64,000 nucleotides of DNA from Streptomyces sp. TG1A-60 (GCF_037201975.1 NZ_CP147520.1:5828001-5892000), one strand, 5' to 3'; shown: positions 1 through 11,874, counted from the stretch's first letter. Program-made: numbers and translations. The notes: generated by a model not told the origin, from the sequence alone.

Positions 1-62
1 TGCGTGCGACGCGGCGAAGTCCCGACCGAGGCGAACCGCACTTTTTCGCTCCTCTACGCGCG

Positions 63-1271
63 TCAGGCCGCAGCGCTGTCGGAGAGACCCGTCAGACACG
101 CGTCGTCCTCCCGCGCACAGTGCACCGACTGATACGTGCCGATGCCGATCTCGGCGAAGTTGTACAGGCTCTCGGTGCCCGGCTCGAAATAGCCGCTGTG
201 TCCCTCGGCGTCGGCCGCCGACAGGATGCGCGCACCGAACTCCGCGGACATCGGGTCGGCGCCGTGGCCGAGCCCGCCGACCTCCAGGTAGGGCACGTCC
301 TGGACCCAGTCGTCGGCGTCCCGCATGGCCCACACCCGGGCAGCCGTGCGCAGTTGGGCGGCCGTGTCGGCGCGCATGCCGGGGCTGCCCGCGACCGCTA
401 TGTCGGTGACCCGCGACGGCAGCGAGCGAGCGGCGACCCCGCACACCACGGAGCCGTAGCTGTGGCACACCAGCGCGACCGTGGAGCTGCCGGGCAGGCT
501 GCGCACCAGCGCGTTCAGCCGGATCGAGCCCTGCTCGGCGCGGAGCGCGGTGGCCGAGTCGAGGCCGAGCCCGCCGGGCGCGGTGTAGTCGGCCCAGGCG
601 ATCACGGCCGTACGCGTCACGGGGCTCGCCGCGCGCTCGGCCTTGTAGAGCGACTCGGCCATGCCGACGGGCGCGGAGTACCGGCGGTTGGTGCGCTGGA
701 AGTTGATGACGTTGGTGTCGACGCCCGGGACGACGACCGAGACGCGCTCGGCCCGGTCGAGGTCACCGAAGACCTCGGCGACCCGGCCGGTGCCCTCGGG
801 GTCGAAGGCGAGGATCTGCCGGTTCACCGCGGCCAGCATGTCGAAGCGGTGCATCCGGCGGCCCGCCTGCTGTCGGCCGGTCCCGGAGAGCCGCTTGTCG
901 TGCATGCGCTCGCGTTCCCGCCCGCTCTGCTCCTTCAGCGCGATGCGGTTGGCCCGGTAGCGCAGCTCGACGGGGGCGCCGTTCATGTTGCCGACCGCGA
1001 GCGGATAGCGGTGGACGAGCCCGGTGCGCTGCCGGTCGGTGAGCGAGGTGAAGAAGGCGGCCAGGCGGTGCGGGGAGGCGTCGGCGTCCGGCAGTTCACG
1101 GCCGTCGAGGTGGCCGCGCTGCCACGCGGAGAGCGACGCCTGGAGCGGCGGCTCCGCTCGATGACTGCGGATCGCCGTCCAGCCGGTGGTCGCCAGCATC
1201 ACGAAAACCACGGCCAGCGCCAGCAGTAGGCGCCAGACGTTCGGTTGCGGGGAGGTGTCGAAGGAAGTCAC
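63..1271 (-). CDS. DUF1023-type alpha/beta hydrolase, membrane-anchored
   Basis: This 402-residue protein has a short N-terminal stretch and then one hydrophobic segment (about residues 13-32), so it is probably exported and anchored, or secreted. The C-terminal half is an alpha/beta hydrolase of the DUF1023 type. The nucleophile elbow reads CHSYGS (Cys-His-Ser-Tyr-Gly), with the Ser as expected nucleophile. A later D-D-W-V-Q-D stretch and a GHGADP-S stretch would supply the acid and the His region. Streptomyces carries many such proteins and the substrate is unknown. The start is GTG at 1271 with only a weak upstream purine stretch. The gene is transcribed away from the small membrane protein at 1737. 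Hydrolase fold is confident; substrate is not. Confidence 0.85.
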   Translation of the reverse strand: MTSFDTSPQPNVWRLLLALAVVFVMLATTGWTAIRSHRAEPPLQASLSAWQRGHLDGRELPDADASPHRLAAFFTSLTDRQRTGLVHRYPLAVGNMNGAPVELRYRANRIALKEQSGRERERMHDKRLSGTGRQQAGRRMHRFDMLAAVNRQILAFDPEGTGRVAEVFGDLDRAERVSVVVPGVDTNVINFQRTNRRYSAPVGMAESLYKAERAASPVTRTAVIAWADYTAPGGLGLDSATALRAEQGSIRLNALVRSLPGSSTVALVCHSYGSVVCGVAARSLPSRVTDIAVAGSPGMRADTAAQLRTAARVWAMRDADDWVQDVPYLEVGGLGHGADPMSAEFGARILSAADAEGHSGYFEPGTESLYNFAEIGIGTYQSVHCAREDDACLTGLSDSAAA

Positions 1272-1736
1272 TGAAAGGACACACTAAGAGAACGGAAGGG
1301 TCTCGCGTTAGCCGAGTGAGGGGGATCACGTTTCGATCACACCCGTTCAGCGTGCTGCGCAGAGAACCTCCGGATGCTGCCGGTACGGGTGCGCTTCAGT
1401 CACCAAGCGCGGCGAGAACGCCGAGGCGGTGCCGGAGGGGCGCACATCTAACAGCCACCGCTCCGCTCCGTGCACGGGTTTGCGCCCACGTTCGCCTATC
1501 AGGGTGACAAGACCGAAGACCGCTTCCACCCGGTGCGCGTCGCAGGTCACAGTAAGTCAAGTCCTCCGCACGGCATGGTCCATCGACGGCGGAGTGACCC
1601 GGGAGTCTGCGGCGCGCTGCCGGAGGGGGCAGCGCGCGCAGACAGACCCGACAACTCTCCCCGGTTTCAACCACACCGTAGGGGTACTCGCCGTTCTGTA
1701 CGCGAACTGACCGCGAGGTTCAGGGAGTTGTTGACG
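1272..1736. other. Divergent intergenic region with hairpin, no gene seen
   Basis: These 465 bases separate two divergent genes. All reading frames crossing it give Arg/Pro/Cys-rich translations without a ribosome-binding site or recognisable domain. The only clear structure is a perfect 10-bp inverted repeat, GCGCGCTGCC at 1612-1621 and GGCAGCGCGC at 1628-1637, about 100 bases upstream of the 1737 gene. It could be a leader hairpin or regulatory element. Confidence 0.4.
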
Positions 1737-2042
1737 ATGGCGGGCTTCGGACACGGTACGCGCAGGCACCCCCGATCACGTGGCCGGACGTGGTCACGGA
1801 CCGGGCCGGATCGCGCGACCCTCGGCATCATCGGAGTCATCTGCGCGGTCGCGGGCTTCTTCGTCCTGGGCATCATCCTCGGCCCTGTCGCGATCCTCTG
1901 CGGCTGGCTGGCCATGAACCGCAGCTGGTCCGGCGCCCGCCCCGTCCCCGCGGTCATCGCGGTCGTCCTGGGTGCCATCGACACCGTCCTGGCCATCGTC
2001 TGGCTGGCGGGCACCGCCACTCCCGGGACCGGTTTCCTCTGA
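1737..2042 (+). CDS. Small two-TM membrane protein (DUF4190-like)
   Basis: The product is 101 residues. A basic, Arg-rich N-terminus (residues 1-27) is followed by two hydrophobic segments, about residues 29-58 (GIIGVICAVAGFFVLGIILG within it) and 73-95. This is the layout of DUF4190-type small membrane proteins common in actinobacteria. ATG at 1737 is preferred to an in-frame start 267 bases upstream because the hydrophobic core follows it directly and GGGAG lies just upstream. Function is unknown. It ends at a strong hairpin shared with the convergent K+ channel gene. Confidence 0.6.
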   Translation: MAGFGHGTRRHPRSRGRTWSRTGPDRATLGIIGVICAVAGFFVLGIILGPVAILCGWLAMNRSWSGARPVPAVIAVVLGAIDTVLAIVWLAGTATPGTGFL

Positions 2043-2056
2043 GTCGCCAGGAGTGA

Positions 2057-2100
2057 GGGAAAGGGCAGGACCCTCGGCAGAAGCCGAGGGCCCCTTTCCC
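2057..2100. terminator. Bidirectional hairpin terminator
   Basis: Nested inverted repeat: GGGAAAGGG ... CCCTCGGC, loop AGAA, GCCGAGGG ... CCCTTTCCC. It lies 14 bases after the stop of the 1737 gene and in the convergent gap before the K+ channel stop, so it can serve both strands. Confidence 0.75.
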
Positions 2101-2193
2101 CGTCCCCGAGGGTCGGCGGACCTGCTTCTCAGAGGTGCGCGCAACCGCGCGACACGCCACGACGCGCCCGCGCACGCACCGGCGGACCCACGA

Positions 2194-2955
2194 TCATCGG
2201 CTCTGCTTCTCCGTGCCCCCCGCAGGCGCGGAGCGCAACGACGCGACCTCCGCCCGCAGCAACCGCACCTCCTCGGCCAGTTCCGCTATCGCGGCGGTCT
2301 GCCGCCGCTCCTCCGCGTCGTCCTTCTCGAACCGCGATATGAACCACGCCGCGATGTTCGCCGTCACCACACCCAGCAACGCGATCCCCGACAACATCAA
2401 CCCGACGGCCAGCACCCGCCCCAGCCCGGTCGTCGGCGCGTGGTCCCCGTACCCCACCGTCGTCATCGTCGTGAACGACCACCACACCGCGTCGCCCAAC
2501 GTGCCGATGTTCCCGTCGGGCGAGTCCCGCTCCACGGAGAGCACCGCCAGCGACCCGAACATCAACAGTCCGAGCACCGACCCGCCGACGTAGGTGGTGA
2601 GGCGGATCTGCGACGCCATCCGCGCCCGCCTGCCGACCAGCAGCAGCGTCGCCACCAGCCGCAGCAGCCGCAGCGGCTGGATCATCGGCAGCAGCACCGC
2701 GCACAGGTCCAGCCAGTGCGACCGCACGAAGTCCCACCGCCGCCGGGCGAGTACGAGCCGGGTGACGTAGTCGACCGCGAAGGCGCCCCACACGCCCCAC
2801 TCGGCGACATCGCACCACCACGTCACCTCCGCGCTCGCGTCCGGCCGGACGATCGGCACGGCGTAGGCCACGGCGAACACCACCGCCAGGCCGAACAGTG
2901 GCCGCTGTGTGTGCTGTTCCCAACGGATCCGGGCCGAGACCGATCGCTGCTTCAT
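2194..2955 (-). CDS. Potassium channel family protein
   Basis: This 253-residue integral membrane protein carries the K+ selectivity filter TTVGYGD in a pore loop (around residues 160-166), flanked by an outer and an inner helix. Four hydrophobic segments precede the pore, including an Arg-containing S4-like helix (LRLLRLVATLLLVGRRARM), so the overall plan is 6TM with one pore, presumably a tetramer. The C-terminus is a short cytoplasmic coiled coil (AEERRQTAAIAELAEEVRLL). There is no RCK/TrkA_N domain, so gating is not obvious. I start at the ATG at 2955 because the 17 residues available upstream are encoded by the adjacent hairpin region. Confidence 0.85.
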   Translation of the reverse strand: MKQRSVSARIRWEQHTQRPLFGLAVVFAVAYAVPIVRPDASAEVTWWCDVAEWGVWGAFAVDYVTRLVLARRRWDFVRSHWLDLCAVLLPMIQPLRLLRLVATLLLVGRRARMASQIRLTTYVGGSVLGLLMFGSLAVLSVERDSPDGNIGTLGDAVWWSFTTMTTVGYGDHAPTTGLGRVLAVGLMLSGIALLGVVTANIAAWFISRFEKDDAEERRQTAAIAELAEEVRLLRAEVASLRSAPAGGTEKQSR

Positions 2956-2971
2956 GGCCGCATCGTAGGAA

Positions 2972-3016
2972 ACGTGAAGGGGTGGCGTACCCCACGGGTG
3001 CACCACCCCTTCACGC
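2972..3016 (-). terminator. Perfect 12-bp inverted repeat downstream of aceE
   Basis: GTGAAGGGGTGG at 2974-2985 pairs perfectly with CCACCCCTTCAC at 3003-3014 across a 17-nt loop. On the minus strand the stem is followed by GTTTCC. It sits 34 bases after the aceE stop, fitting an aceE terminator. It also lies directly upstream of the K+ channel start, so a regulatory role there cannot be excluded. Confidence 0.6.
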
Positions 3017-3049
3017 GGACAGCTGTGCTATGCGGCCCCCGCCGTGCGA

Positions 3050-5797
<2,748 letters not shown>

Positions 5798-6200
5798 GCT
5801 GTTCCTTAGCTGTCAGAGGGCCGCTCTTCATGGGTGTTCCATAGGTGCCTGCACCGTCCCCCATCGTGTACCTCGGGGACTCAAACGTCATCTCTACCGA
5901 GAGGTAACCAGGGGGGATACTCGCTCGACAAAGGTAGTAAAGGTAATCGAGTCCCGTCCCCCGGGATGGTTGCCCAATTCGCAAACCGGGCAGAAAGGTG
6001 TGGCGTGTGTCACGTGGGGCTGTGAATCCAGGCAGAGAGTTGCGGTGACACGGCCCGGATCGTCACCGTTTCGGCGGTCTCGGAGGCTGGGTACTTGCGC
6101 GATCCGTCCCGCCCGTGTGGACTACGGCCAATGCTTCGCGCACGCGCGTGGCTGATTCCCCAGGGGGCGACCCCACCCGAACATGATCAGGAGGCAACCC
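5798..6200. promoter_or_regulatory. Divergent aceE / DUF3052 regulatory region
   Basis: There is no credible gene in these 403 bases. It has local features of a control region: three AGGTA(A/G) repeats at about 5902, 5932 and 5941; a small dyad TCTC-TACC-GAGA near 5891; and a distant complementary pair, GGGACTC (about 5876) with GAGTCCC (about 5949). AT content is higher than in flanking genes. A regulator of aceE may bind here, but no named operator is recognised. Confidence 0.4.
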
Positions 6201-6638
6201 GTGAGCGCGACCGCGGACCACGCGGAGGAGCGGACGAACCCTGCCGCAAGGCTGGGGTTCCAGCCCGAGCAGGTGGTCCAGGAGATCGGCTACGACGACG
6301 ACGTCGACCAGGAGCTCCGCGAGGCCATCGAGGAAGTCGTGGGCAGCGAGCTCGTCGACGAGGACTACGACGACGTGGCCGATGCCGTCGTGCTGTGGTT
6401 CCGAGACGACGACGGCGACCTGACCGATGTGCTGGTGGACGCCACCACGTACATCGAGGAAGGTGGCTCGATCCTGCTGCTGACGCCCAAGACCGGGCGG
6501 GACGGCTATGTGGAGCCCAGCGACATCTCCGAAGCCGCGACGACCGCGGGGCTGTCCGCGTCGAAGAGTGTCAGCGTCGGCAAGGACTGGAGTGGCAGCC
6601 GGCTGGTGACGCCCAAGGCGGCCAAGGCGAAGAAATAG
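6201..6638 (+). CDS. DUF3052 family protein
   Basis: This is a 145-residue acidic cytoplasmic protein, conserved across actinobacteria as DUF3052. It contains GFQPEQVVQEIGYDDDVDQ near the start and a Lys-rich tail (KAAKAKK). Start choice: GTG at 6201 is placed 6 bases after a perfect AGGAGG (6189-6194); the ATG at 6183 lies upstream of that site and is rejected. The function is not established. It is divergent from aceE and heads a run of stress genes. There is no transmembrane or signal sequence. Confidence 0.85.
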   Translation: MSATADHAEERTNPAARLGFQPEQVVQEIGYDDDVDQELREAIEEVVGSELVDEDYDDVADAVVLWFRDDDGDLTDVLVDATTYIEEGGSILLLTPKTGRDGYVEPSDISEAATTAGLSASKSVSVGKDWSGSRLVTPKAAKAKK

Positions 6639-6680
6639 CGTCGACCAAGTAGCCCGGGGGTTCCGCGCCTCGTCGGGTCA

Positions 6681-6755
6681 CGACTTCGGCGTGGCTTGTC
6701 GCGCGGTTCCCCGCCCCCCGGAGATGGGCCTTTCCAGGCCCCCTCCGGGGGTTTT
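6681..6755 (+). terminator. Dispersed repeat copy followed by intrinsic terminator
   Basis: 6681-6720 carries a copy of the dispersed element (GTGGCTTGTCGCGCGGTTCC within it). Just after it CCCCC-TCC-GGGGG runs directly into TTTT (6739-6755), a compact rho-independent terminator between the DUF3052 and peroxiredoxin genes. Confidence 0.65.
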
Positions 6756-6810
6756 CCCGTCTTCCGCATAGGGTGGGCCACCCGAACAGTCCATGAAGGG
6801 ACCACGAATC

Positions 6811-7269
6811 ATGGGGATCCGGGTCGGCGACAAGGCACCCGACTTCGAGCTCAGGGACAACCACGGCGCCACCGTGCGGCTCTCGGACTTCCGGGGCGAG
6901 AAGAACGTGGTCGTGCTGTTCTACCCGTTCGCGTTCACCGGCGTGTGCACCGGCGAGCTGTCGGAGCTGCGGGACAACCTGGCGACGTTCGTCAACGACG
7001 AGGTGCGGCTCCTGGCGGTGTCCAACGACTCCATCCACACGCTGCGGGTCTTCGCGGAGCAGGAGGACTTCGGGTTCCCGCTGCTGTCGGACTTCTGGCC
7101 GCACGGCGAGGTCTCCCGGGCGTACGGCGTCTTCGACGCGGACAAGGGCTGCGCGGTGCGCGGGACGTTCGTCATCGACAAGGAGGGCGTCGTCCGCTGG
7201 TCGGTCGTCAACGCTCTGCCGGACGCCCGCGACCTGAACGAGTACGTCGCCGCCCTCGACACCCTGTGA
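6811..7269 (+). CDS. AhpE-type peroxiredoxin
   Basis: This 152-residue 1-Cys-like peroxiredoxin reduces hydroperoxides. The peroxidatic site is [12 protein letters not shown], fitting the P-x(3)-T-x(2)-C pattern with the catalytic Cys after V. No obvious resolving Cys lies in the AhpC position; a Cys in KGCAVRGTF occurs later. Start: ATG at 6811, nine bases after GAAGGGA; the ATG at 6793 has no ribosome-binding site. A small palindrome GGGTGG-G-CCACCC at 6771-6783 sits in the leader. It lies between DUF3052 and the TerD genes, consistent with an oxidative or metal stress cluster. Confidence 0.9.
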   Translation: MGIRVGDKAPDFELRDNHGATVRLSDFRGEKNVVVLFYPFAFTGVCTGELSELRDNLATFVNDEVRLLAVSNDSIHTLRVFAEQEDFGFPLLSDFWPHGEVSRAYGVFDADKGCAVRGTFVIDKEGVVRWSVVNALPDARDLNEYVAALDTL

Positions 7270-7384
7270 TTGTTCGGTTCCAGGGCCTGCGGGGAACGGG
7301 AACCCGTCACTAGGATCGACACGTTGATCCGATACCAAAGCGCACGACGGGGCTCCCCGCCCCTGACATCCAAGGGAGGACTTC

Positions 7385-7960
7385 GTGGGAGTCAGCCTCA
7401 GCAAGGGCGGCAACGTATCGCTGACCAAGGAGGCCCCGGGCCTGACCGCGGTCATCGTCGGTCTGGGGTGGGACATCCGCACCACGACCGGCACCGACTT
7501 CGACCTGGACGCCAGCGCCCTGTTGCTCGACTCGTCGGGCAAGGTCAGCAGCGACGCCAACTTCATCTTCTTCAACAACCTGAAGAGCCCGGACGGCTCG
7601 GTCGAACACACCGGGGACAACCTCACCGGTGAGGGCGAGGGCGACGACGAGCAGATCAAGGTCAACCTCGCGACCGTCCCGGCCGAGATCGAGAAGATCG
7701 TCTTCCCGGTCTCCATCTACGACGCCGAGAACCGCCAGCAGTCCTTCGGCCAGGTCCGCAACGCGTTCATCCGTGTGGTGAACCAGGCGGGCGGGACGGA
7801 GATCGCCCGTTACGACCTCTCCGAGGACGCCTCCACCGAGACCGCCATGGTCTTCGGCGAGCTGTACCGGCACGGCGCCGAGTGGAAGTTCCGCGCCATC
7901 GGCCAGGGCTACGCCTCGGGCCTGCGCGGTATCGCCCAGGACTTCGGTGTGAACGTCTGA
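7385..7960 (+). CDS. terD: TerD family stress protein, copy 1
   Basis: This 191-residue protein is a single TerD domain starting [13 protein letters not shown]. The typical TerD signatures are present: [31 protein letters not shown] and the metal-binding acidic stretch EGEGDDE, ending in [13 protein letters not shown]. TerD domains bind Ca2+ in characterised homologues and act in tellurite, oxidative and envelope stress responses. The start is GTG at 7385 with AAGGGAGG six bases before it. A TAGGAT -10-like hexamer lies at 7311-7316. It is about 75% identical by eye to the next gene, so the pair is a recent tandem duplication. Confidence 0.95.
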   Translation: MGVSLSKGGNVSLTKEAPGLTAVIVGLGWDIRTTTGTDFDLDASALLLDSSGKVSSDANFIFFNNLKSPDGSVEHTGDNLTGEGEGDDEQIKVNLATVPAEIEKIVFPVSIYDAENRQQSFGQVRNAFIRVVNQAGGTEIARYDLSEDASTETAMVFGELYRHGAEWKFRAIGQGYASGLRGIAQDFGVNV

Positions 7961-7986
7961 ACCACCGGGGAAGACCCACTCGTCAC

Positions 7987-8024
7987 GTCCGGCGCCGCAG
8001 TCGTCACCGACCGCGGCGCCGGAC
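7987..8024 (+). terminator. Hairpin between the two terD genes
   Basis: GTCCGGCGCCGC (7987-7998) pairs with GCGGCGCCGGAC (8013-8024) over a 14-nt loop. It lies 26 bases after the first terD stop, suggesting the two copies are at least partly separate transcription units. Confidence 0.6.
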
Positions 8025-8087
8025 GCGCTCGCATGGGCAACCGAACGGCTGAGCAACGGAAGCTCGAAATCGGGGAGGACCAGCACC

Positions 8088-8663
8088 ATGGGCGTCACGC
8101 TCGCCAAGGGAGGCAATGTCTCCCTCTCCAAGGCCGCGCCGAACCTCACTCAGGTGATGGTCGGGCTCGGCTGGGACGTCCGGACCACCACCGGAGCCCC
8201 TTTCGACCTCGACGCCAGCGCACTGCTGTGCCAGAGCGGCCGGGTGCTGGGGGACGAGTGGTTCGTCTTCTACAACAACCTCAAGAGTCCCGACGGCTCG
8301 GTCGAGCACACCGGCGACAACCTCACCGGCGAGGGTGACGGTGACGACGAGTCGCTCATCGTCGACCTCTCCCGGGTGCCGGCCAACGTCGACAAGATCA
8401 TCTTTCCGGTCTCCATCCATGACGCGGAGAACCGCGGCCAGGCCTTCGGCCAGGTCGGCAACGCCTTCATCCGTGTGGTCAACCAGGCGGACGGCCAGGA
8501 GCTCGCCCGCTACGACCTCTCCGAGGACGCTTCCACCGAGACCGCGATGATCTTCGGCGAGCTCTACCGCTACGGCGGGGAGTGGAAGTTCCGCGCGGTG
8601 GGACAGGGGTATGCGTCCGGCCTGCGAGGCATCGCACTCGACTTCGGGGTCAGTGTCTCGTAG
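8088..8663 (+). CDS. terD: TerD family stress protein, copy 2
   Basis: This is a second 191-residue TerD-domain protein, same length and alignment as the upstream copy ([20 protein letters not shown] at the start, ending [15 protein letters not shown]). The Ca-binding acidic stretch is GEGDGDDE. The start is ATG at 8088 with GGGGAGGA about 10 bases upstream. Paralogous TerD copies are thought to assemble with TerC-like membrane proteins in metal or stress complexes, and such a gene (DUF475) follows immediately. Substitutions are spread along the length, so both copies look functional. Confidence 0.95.
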   Translation: MGVTLAKGGNVSLSKAAPNLTQVMVGLGWDVRTTTGAPFDLDASALLCQSGRVLGDEWFVFYNNLKSPDGSVEHTGDNLTGEGDGDDESLIVDLSRVPANVDKIIFPVSIHDAENRGQAFGQVGNAFIRVVNQADGQELARYDLSEDASTETAMIFGELYRYGGEWKFRAVGQGYASGLRGIALDFGVSVS

Positions 8664-8787
8664 CGCTATATGCGCAAAAGCCGGGGCCGTGCGGGGTGCG
8701 GGAGGTGCCCGACTAGACTTCGGGTTCAAAGTTTCGTAAAGCCGCGCGCGGCGCGGGGGAACCCCAGTACACACGATTGGGTAGCCA

Positions 8788-9933
8788 GTGGTTCTGAAAA
8801 CCTTCGGGTGGTCGTTCACGGTCACCGCGCTCGGCTTGGTCGCGGCGTTCTTGTTCGGAGGATGGACGGCCTTCGGGATCGTGGCCATCCTCTCCGTCCT
8901 GGAGATCTCGCTCTCCTTCGACAACGCGGTGGTCAACGCCGGGATCCTGAAGAAGATGAATGCCTTCTGGCAGAAGATCTTCCTCACCATCGGCATCCTC
9001 ATCGCCGTGTTCGGTATGCGCCTGGTCTTCCCCGTCGTGATCGTCGCCGTCAGCGCCCAGCTGGGCCCGATCGAGGCCGTCGAGCTCGCGCTCAACGACA
9101 AGGACCAGTACCAGCAGTACGTGACCGACGCCCACCCGTCGATCGCCGCCTTCGGCGGCATGTTCCTGTTGATGATCTTCCTCGACTTCATCTTCGAGGA
9201 CCGGGACATCAAGTGGCTGGGCTGGCTGGAGCGCCCGCTGTCCAAGCTCGGCAAGATCGACATGCTGTCGGCCTGCATCGCGATGATCATCCTGCTGATC
9301 ACCTCGATGACCTTCGCGACCCAGGCCCACCAGCACGGCGGCGCCCATGTCGACAAGGCGGAGACGGTACTGATCTCCGGCCTCGCCGGCCTCATCACCT
9401 ATCTCGTCGTCGGCGGTCTCTCCAGCTTCTTCGAGAACAAGCTGGAGGAAGAGGAGGAGCGCGAGCACGAGGCGGAGGAAGCGGCGGAGCGCGCCGGCAG
9501 GCCGCGCTCGGCCGTCGCCCTCGCGGGCAAGGCCGCGTTCTTCATGTTCCTCTACCTGGAGGTCCTGGACGCGTCCTTCTCCTTCGACGGCGTGATCGGC
9601 GCCTTCGCCATCACCAACGACATCGTCCTGATGGCGCTCGGCCTCGGCATCGGCGCCATGTACGTCCGGTCACTGACCGTGTACCTGGTCCGCCAGGGCA
9701 CCCTCGACGACTACGTCTACCTGGAGCACGGCGCGCACTACGCGATCGGCGCCCTCGCGACGATCCTGCTCATCACCATCCAGTACCAGATCGACGAGAT
9801 CATCACCGGTCTCATCGGTGTCGTCCTGATCGGCTGGTCCTTCTGGTCCTCCGTCCGCCGCAACAAGGCGCTGGCGGCAGCGGAGGGAAAGGCTGACGCC
9901 GCCGACAAGGCGGAGGTCTCCTCCGGGGTGTGA
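8788..9933 (+). CDS. DUF475 / TerC-superfamily integral membrane protein
   Basis: This 381-residue polytopic membrane protein has about eight hydrophobic segments. Two TerC-like repeats are visible, each with an acidic intramembrane motif: EISLSFDNAVVNAG (about residues 36-49) and EVLDASFSFDGVIGAF (about 254-269). A highly charged cytoplasmic loop (LEEEEEREHEAEEAAERAG) separates the halves. The family is implicated in metal ion (Mn2+ or Ca2+) handling, and TerC proteins pair with TerD. GTG at 8788 is used although no strong ribosome-binding site is visible; a TAGACT -10-like element is at about 8713. The gene ends before a perfect 20-bp terminator stem. Confidence 0.85.
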   Translation: MVLKTFGWSFTVTALGLVAAFLFGGWTAFGIVAILSVLEISLSFDNAVVNAGILKKMNAFWQKIFLTIGILIAVFGMRLVFPVVIVAVSAQLGPIEAVELALNDKDQYQQYVTDAHPSIAAFGGMFLLMIFLDFIFEDRDIKWLGWLERPLSKLGKIDMLSACIAMIILLITSMTFATQAHQHGGAHVDKAETVLISGLAGLITYLVVGGLSSFFENKLEEEEEREHEAEEAAERAGRPRSAVALAGKAAFFMFLYLEVLDASFSFDGVIGAFAITNDIVLMALGLGIGAMYVRSLTVYLVRQGTLDDYVYLEHGAHYAIGALATILLITIQYQIDEIITGLIGVVLIGWSFWSSVRRNKALAAAEGKADAADKAEVSSGV

Positions 9934-10004
9934 CCCGCCCGGAACCCGGGGCCGGTGTGTCCGGTTCCGGAGTGTGACGGCCCTCCGGCGGAGGGAACGC
10001 TCTG

Positions 10005-10048
10005 AGCGGGGCGGCCGACGAGGACTCGTCCTCGTCGGCCGCCCCGCT
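10005..10048 (+). terminator. Perfect 20-bp stem terminator
   Basis: AGCGGGGCGGCCGACGAGGA (10005-10024) is exactly complementary to 10029-10048 with a CTCG tetraloop. No U-tail follows, typical of Streptomyces I-shaped terminators. It closes the terD-DUF475 segment and separates it from the terA-like gene. Confidence 0.85.
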
Positions 10049-10086
10049 GGTGGTTGACGCGACGACACGGCAGTTGTGGGGCGGGC

Positions 10087-10824
10087 ATGAGTTTCCTGGA
10101 CAACCTCTGGCGCGGGCGGGCCTCGGAGTTCGACTCGGGCAACGCGGCGACCAACGCCATCGAGCTGACCAAGCGGCACCAGAAGGTCTCGCTCAGCAAG
10201 CAGAACGCCGCGGGCGGTCATCTGCGCGTCAACCTGTCCTGGCGGATGCGGACCTCCGACATCGGCGCGCCGAAGCGGCAGAGCGTGCTGCGCCACCCCT
10301 TCAAGGCGCTGCGGCCGGAGGAGGTGCAGGCGCACAGCCAGAGCATGGTCAACGTCGACCTCGACCTCGGCTGTCTGTATGAACTGGCCGACGGGACGAA
10401 GGGGGTCGTGCAGCCGCTGGGCGGCTTCCTCGGGGACATCAACGAACCGCCGTACATGCGGCTCAGCGGGGACGACCGGTTCGGGTCCGGGTCGGGCGAG
10501 ACGATGTACATCAACCTCGACCACCGGGACGACTTCAAGCGGATGCTGGTGTTCGTCTACATCTACGACCAGACGCCGGCGTTCGACCGTACGCACGCGA
10601 TCGTGACGCTCTATCCGAGCAACGGGCCGCGGATCGAGATAGGCCTGGACGAGAGGCACCCCCAGGCACGGTCGTGCGCGGTCGTGATGATCGAGAACGT
10701 GAAGGGGGAGATCACCGTGCGACGGGAGGTGAAGTTCGTCTACGGCTTCCAGTCGGAGCTCGACCGGTTGTACGGGTGGGGGTTGCAGTGGGGGCGGGGG
10801 TACAAGACCAAGGCCGGGCGCTGA
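10087..10824 (+). CDS. terA: TerA-like tellurium/stress resistance protein
   Basis: This 245-residue protein resembles TerA in its central and C-terminal region. It contains VNVDLDLGCLYELADGTKG, GGFLGDINEPPYMRLSGDDR and a YINLDHRDDFKRMLVFVYIY stretch, which together resemble a divergent TerD fold. The N-terminus (residues 1-50) is a separate basic stretch with a KVSLSKQ motif echoing TerD starts. ATG at 10087 is used because the upstream in-frame sequence overlaps the terminator tail region. TerA accompanies TerD and TerC in tellurite-type clusters; its molecular role is not settled. It is convergent with the Pro-rich TerD gene. Confidence 0.85.
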   Translation: MSFLDNLWRGRASEFDSGNAATNAIELTKRHQKVSLSKQNAAGGHLRVNLSWRMRTSDIGAPKRQSVLRHPFKALRPEEVQAHSQSMVNVDLDLGCLYELADGTKGVVQPLGGFLGDINEPPYMRLSGDDRFGSGSGETMYINLDHRDDFKRMLVFVYIYDQTPAFDRTHAIVTLYPSNGPRIEIGLDERHPQARSCAVVMIENVKGEITVRREVKFVYGFQSELDRLYGWGLQWGRGYKTKAGR

Positions 10825-10845
10825 CGGGTGTCCCGGCCCACACGG

Positions 10846-10875
10846 CCGGCCCGCAGGCCGGGCCCCGCGCCCCTC
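10846..10875. terminator. Convergent-gap hairpin
   Basis: CCGGCC-CGCA-GGCCGG at 10846-10861 followed by a GC-rich tail resembling the end of the dispersed repeat. It lies in the 60-base gap between convergent terA-like and TerD-like genes. Confidence 0.45.
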
Positions 10876-10884
10876 ACGCGGCGC

Positions 10885-11685
10885 TCACCGGCCGACGAAC
10901 CGGGGGCCCTGCGGCGGGAGGCGGAAGTTCGGGTCCAGGGGCGCGGCTGTGGGCTGGGGGTAGCCGTAGCCCGGGCCGTTGGCGGTGGCGGGGGCGGGCT
11001 GCGTGGGGGGCGCCGGAGGGTAGCCGTACGAGGGCTGGGACGGGACGCCCGTGGGAGGCTGCTCGGGGGGCAGCGGCACCGAGATCTCGGGTACCTGAGC
11101 CTGGGTCGCGGCGGTCTGGTCGGCCGCGGCTGCCGCCGCCTCCGACTCGTCGACCGAGATGCCGTAGTCCGTGGCGAGGCCCTGGAGGCCGTCGGTGTAG
11201 CCCTCGCCGAGGGCGCGGAACTTCCAGCCGCCGCCACGGCGGTAGAGTTCGCCGCAGATGAGGGCCGTCTCCTCGCCGGTCTCGGGTTTGACGTCGAAGT
11301 ACGCCAGCGGTTCGGCGTCGGCGACCGTGGCGTCGTACAGCAGGATGCGCAGGGACCGTACGTGGTCGAAGGTGACGTCGTCGGCGGAGGCCACGAGGAG
11401 AATCTGGCTGACGGCGGACTCGACACCCGCCAGATCTGTCTGGATGGTGTCGGTGAGGCCGTCGGCCACACGCTTCTTGCCGAGCCGCCACACCTTGCCC
11501 GAGGGGTGGCGCGGCTGGTTGTAGAAGATGAAGTCCTCGTCGGACCGTACGCGGCCGTCGGGGCCGAGGAGCAGCGCCGAGGCGTCGACTTCCGGGGCGC
11601 CCTGCCCCGGCGCCCAGCGCAACACGGCGCGGACCGCCGTGGCTTCGATCGGAACGTTCGACCCCTTCAGCATCGCGTGCGTCAT
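10885..11685 (-). CDS. TerD-domain protein with Pro/Gln-rich C-terminal tail
   Basis: This 266-residue protein has an N-terminal TerD domain (about residues 1-180: [56 protein letters not shown]). A disordered tail follows, rich in Pro, Gln, Ala and Tyr-Gly-Tyr, as in TerD/TerZ paralogues that act as scaffolds. The acidic Ca-site loop typical of TerD is replaced here by a [14 protein letters not shown] stretch, so metal binding may differ. The start is ATG at 11685 or the second ATG at 11673. It is transcribed toward terA and divergently from the CitE-like gene. Confidence 0.88.
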   Translation of the reverse strand: MTHAMLKGSNVPIEATAVRAVLRWAPGQGAPEVDASALLLGPDGRVRSDEDFIFYNQPRHPSGKVWRLGKKRVADGLTDTIQTDLAGVESAVSQILLVASADDVTFDHVRSLRILLYDATVADAEPLAYFDVKPETGEETALICGELYRRGGGWKFRALGEGYTDGLQGLATDYGISVDESEAAAAAADQTAATQAQVPEISVPLPPEQPPTGVPSQPSYGYPPAPPTQPAPATANGPGYGYPQPTAAPLDPNFRLPPQGPRFVGR

Positions 11686-11769
11686 GCGGTCATCCTGCCC
11701 TCTCGGTCCTGATCACGACAACGCGGGGGCGGCGATGCGCCGGTGGACTCGTCCGGCGCCCGACATGGC

Positions 11770-11874
11770 CGGGTTACCAGAACTTCACGCCTGGCGGGAA
11801 CTGATGTCACATATTTGTACGTACTATTACCGGCCACCATCGCGACCGGCCGCCCAGCAGCCACGGGGGAACAC
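11770..11874 (+). promoter_or_regulatory. AT-rich promoter region of the CitE-PRTase-HAD operon
   Basis: A short AT-rich block (11801-11830) contains the palindrome GTACGTAC and a TACTAT -10-like hexamer at 11822-11827, with GGAACT about 17 bases upstream of it. A GGGGGA ribosome-binding site precedes ATG 11875. The composition contrasts with its surroundings, fitting a regulated divergent promoter. Confidence 0.45.

Noticed and set aside
120..1229. Long plus-strand open frame opposite the DUF1023 hydrolase
   Set aside because: Translation is an Arg/Gly/Ala/Val-rich antisense product typical of high-GC DNA; the minus frame has a membrane anchor and hydrolase motif.
8664..8787. Possible yybP-ykoY riboswitch before the DUF475 gene
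   Set aside because: TerC-type genes often have this riboswitch, but GGGGAGTAG and the closing GAGACCTT are absent here.
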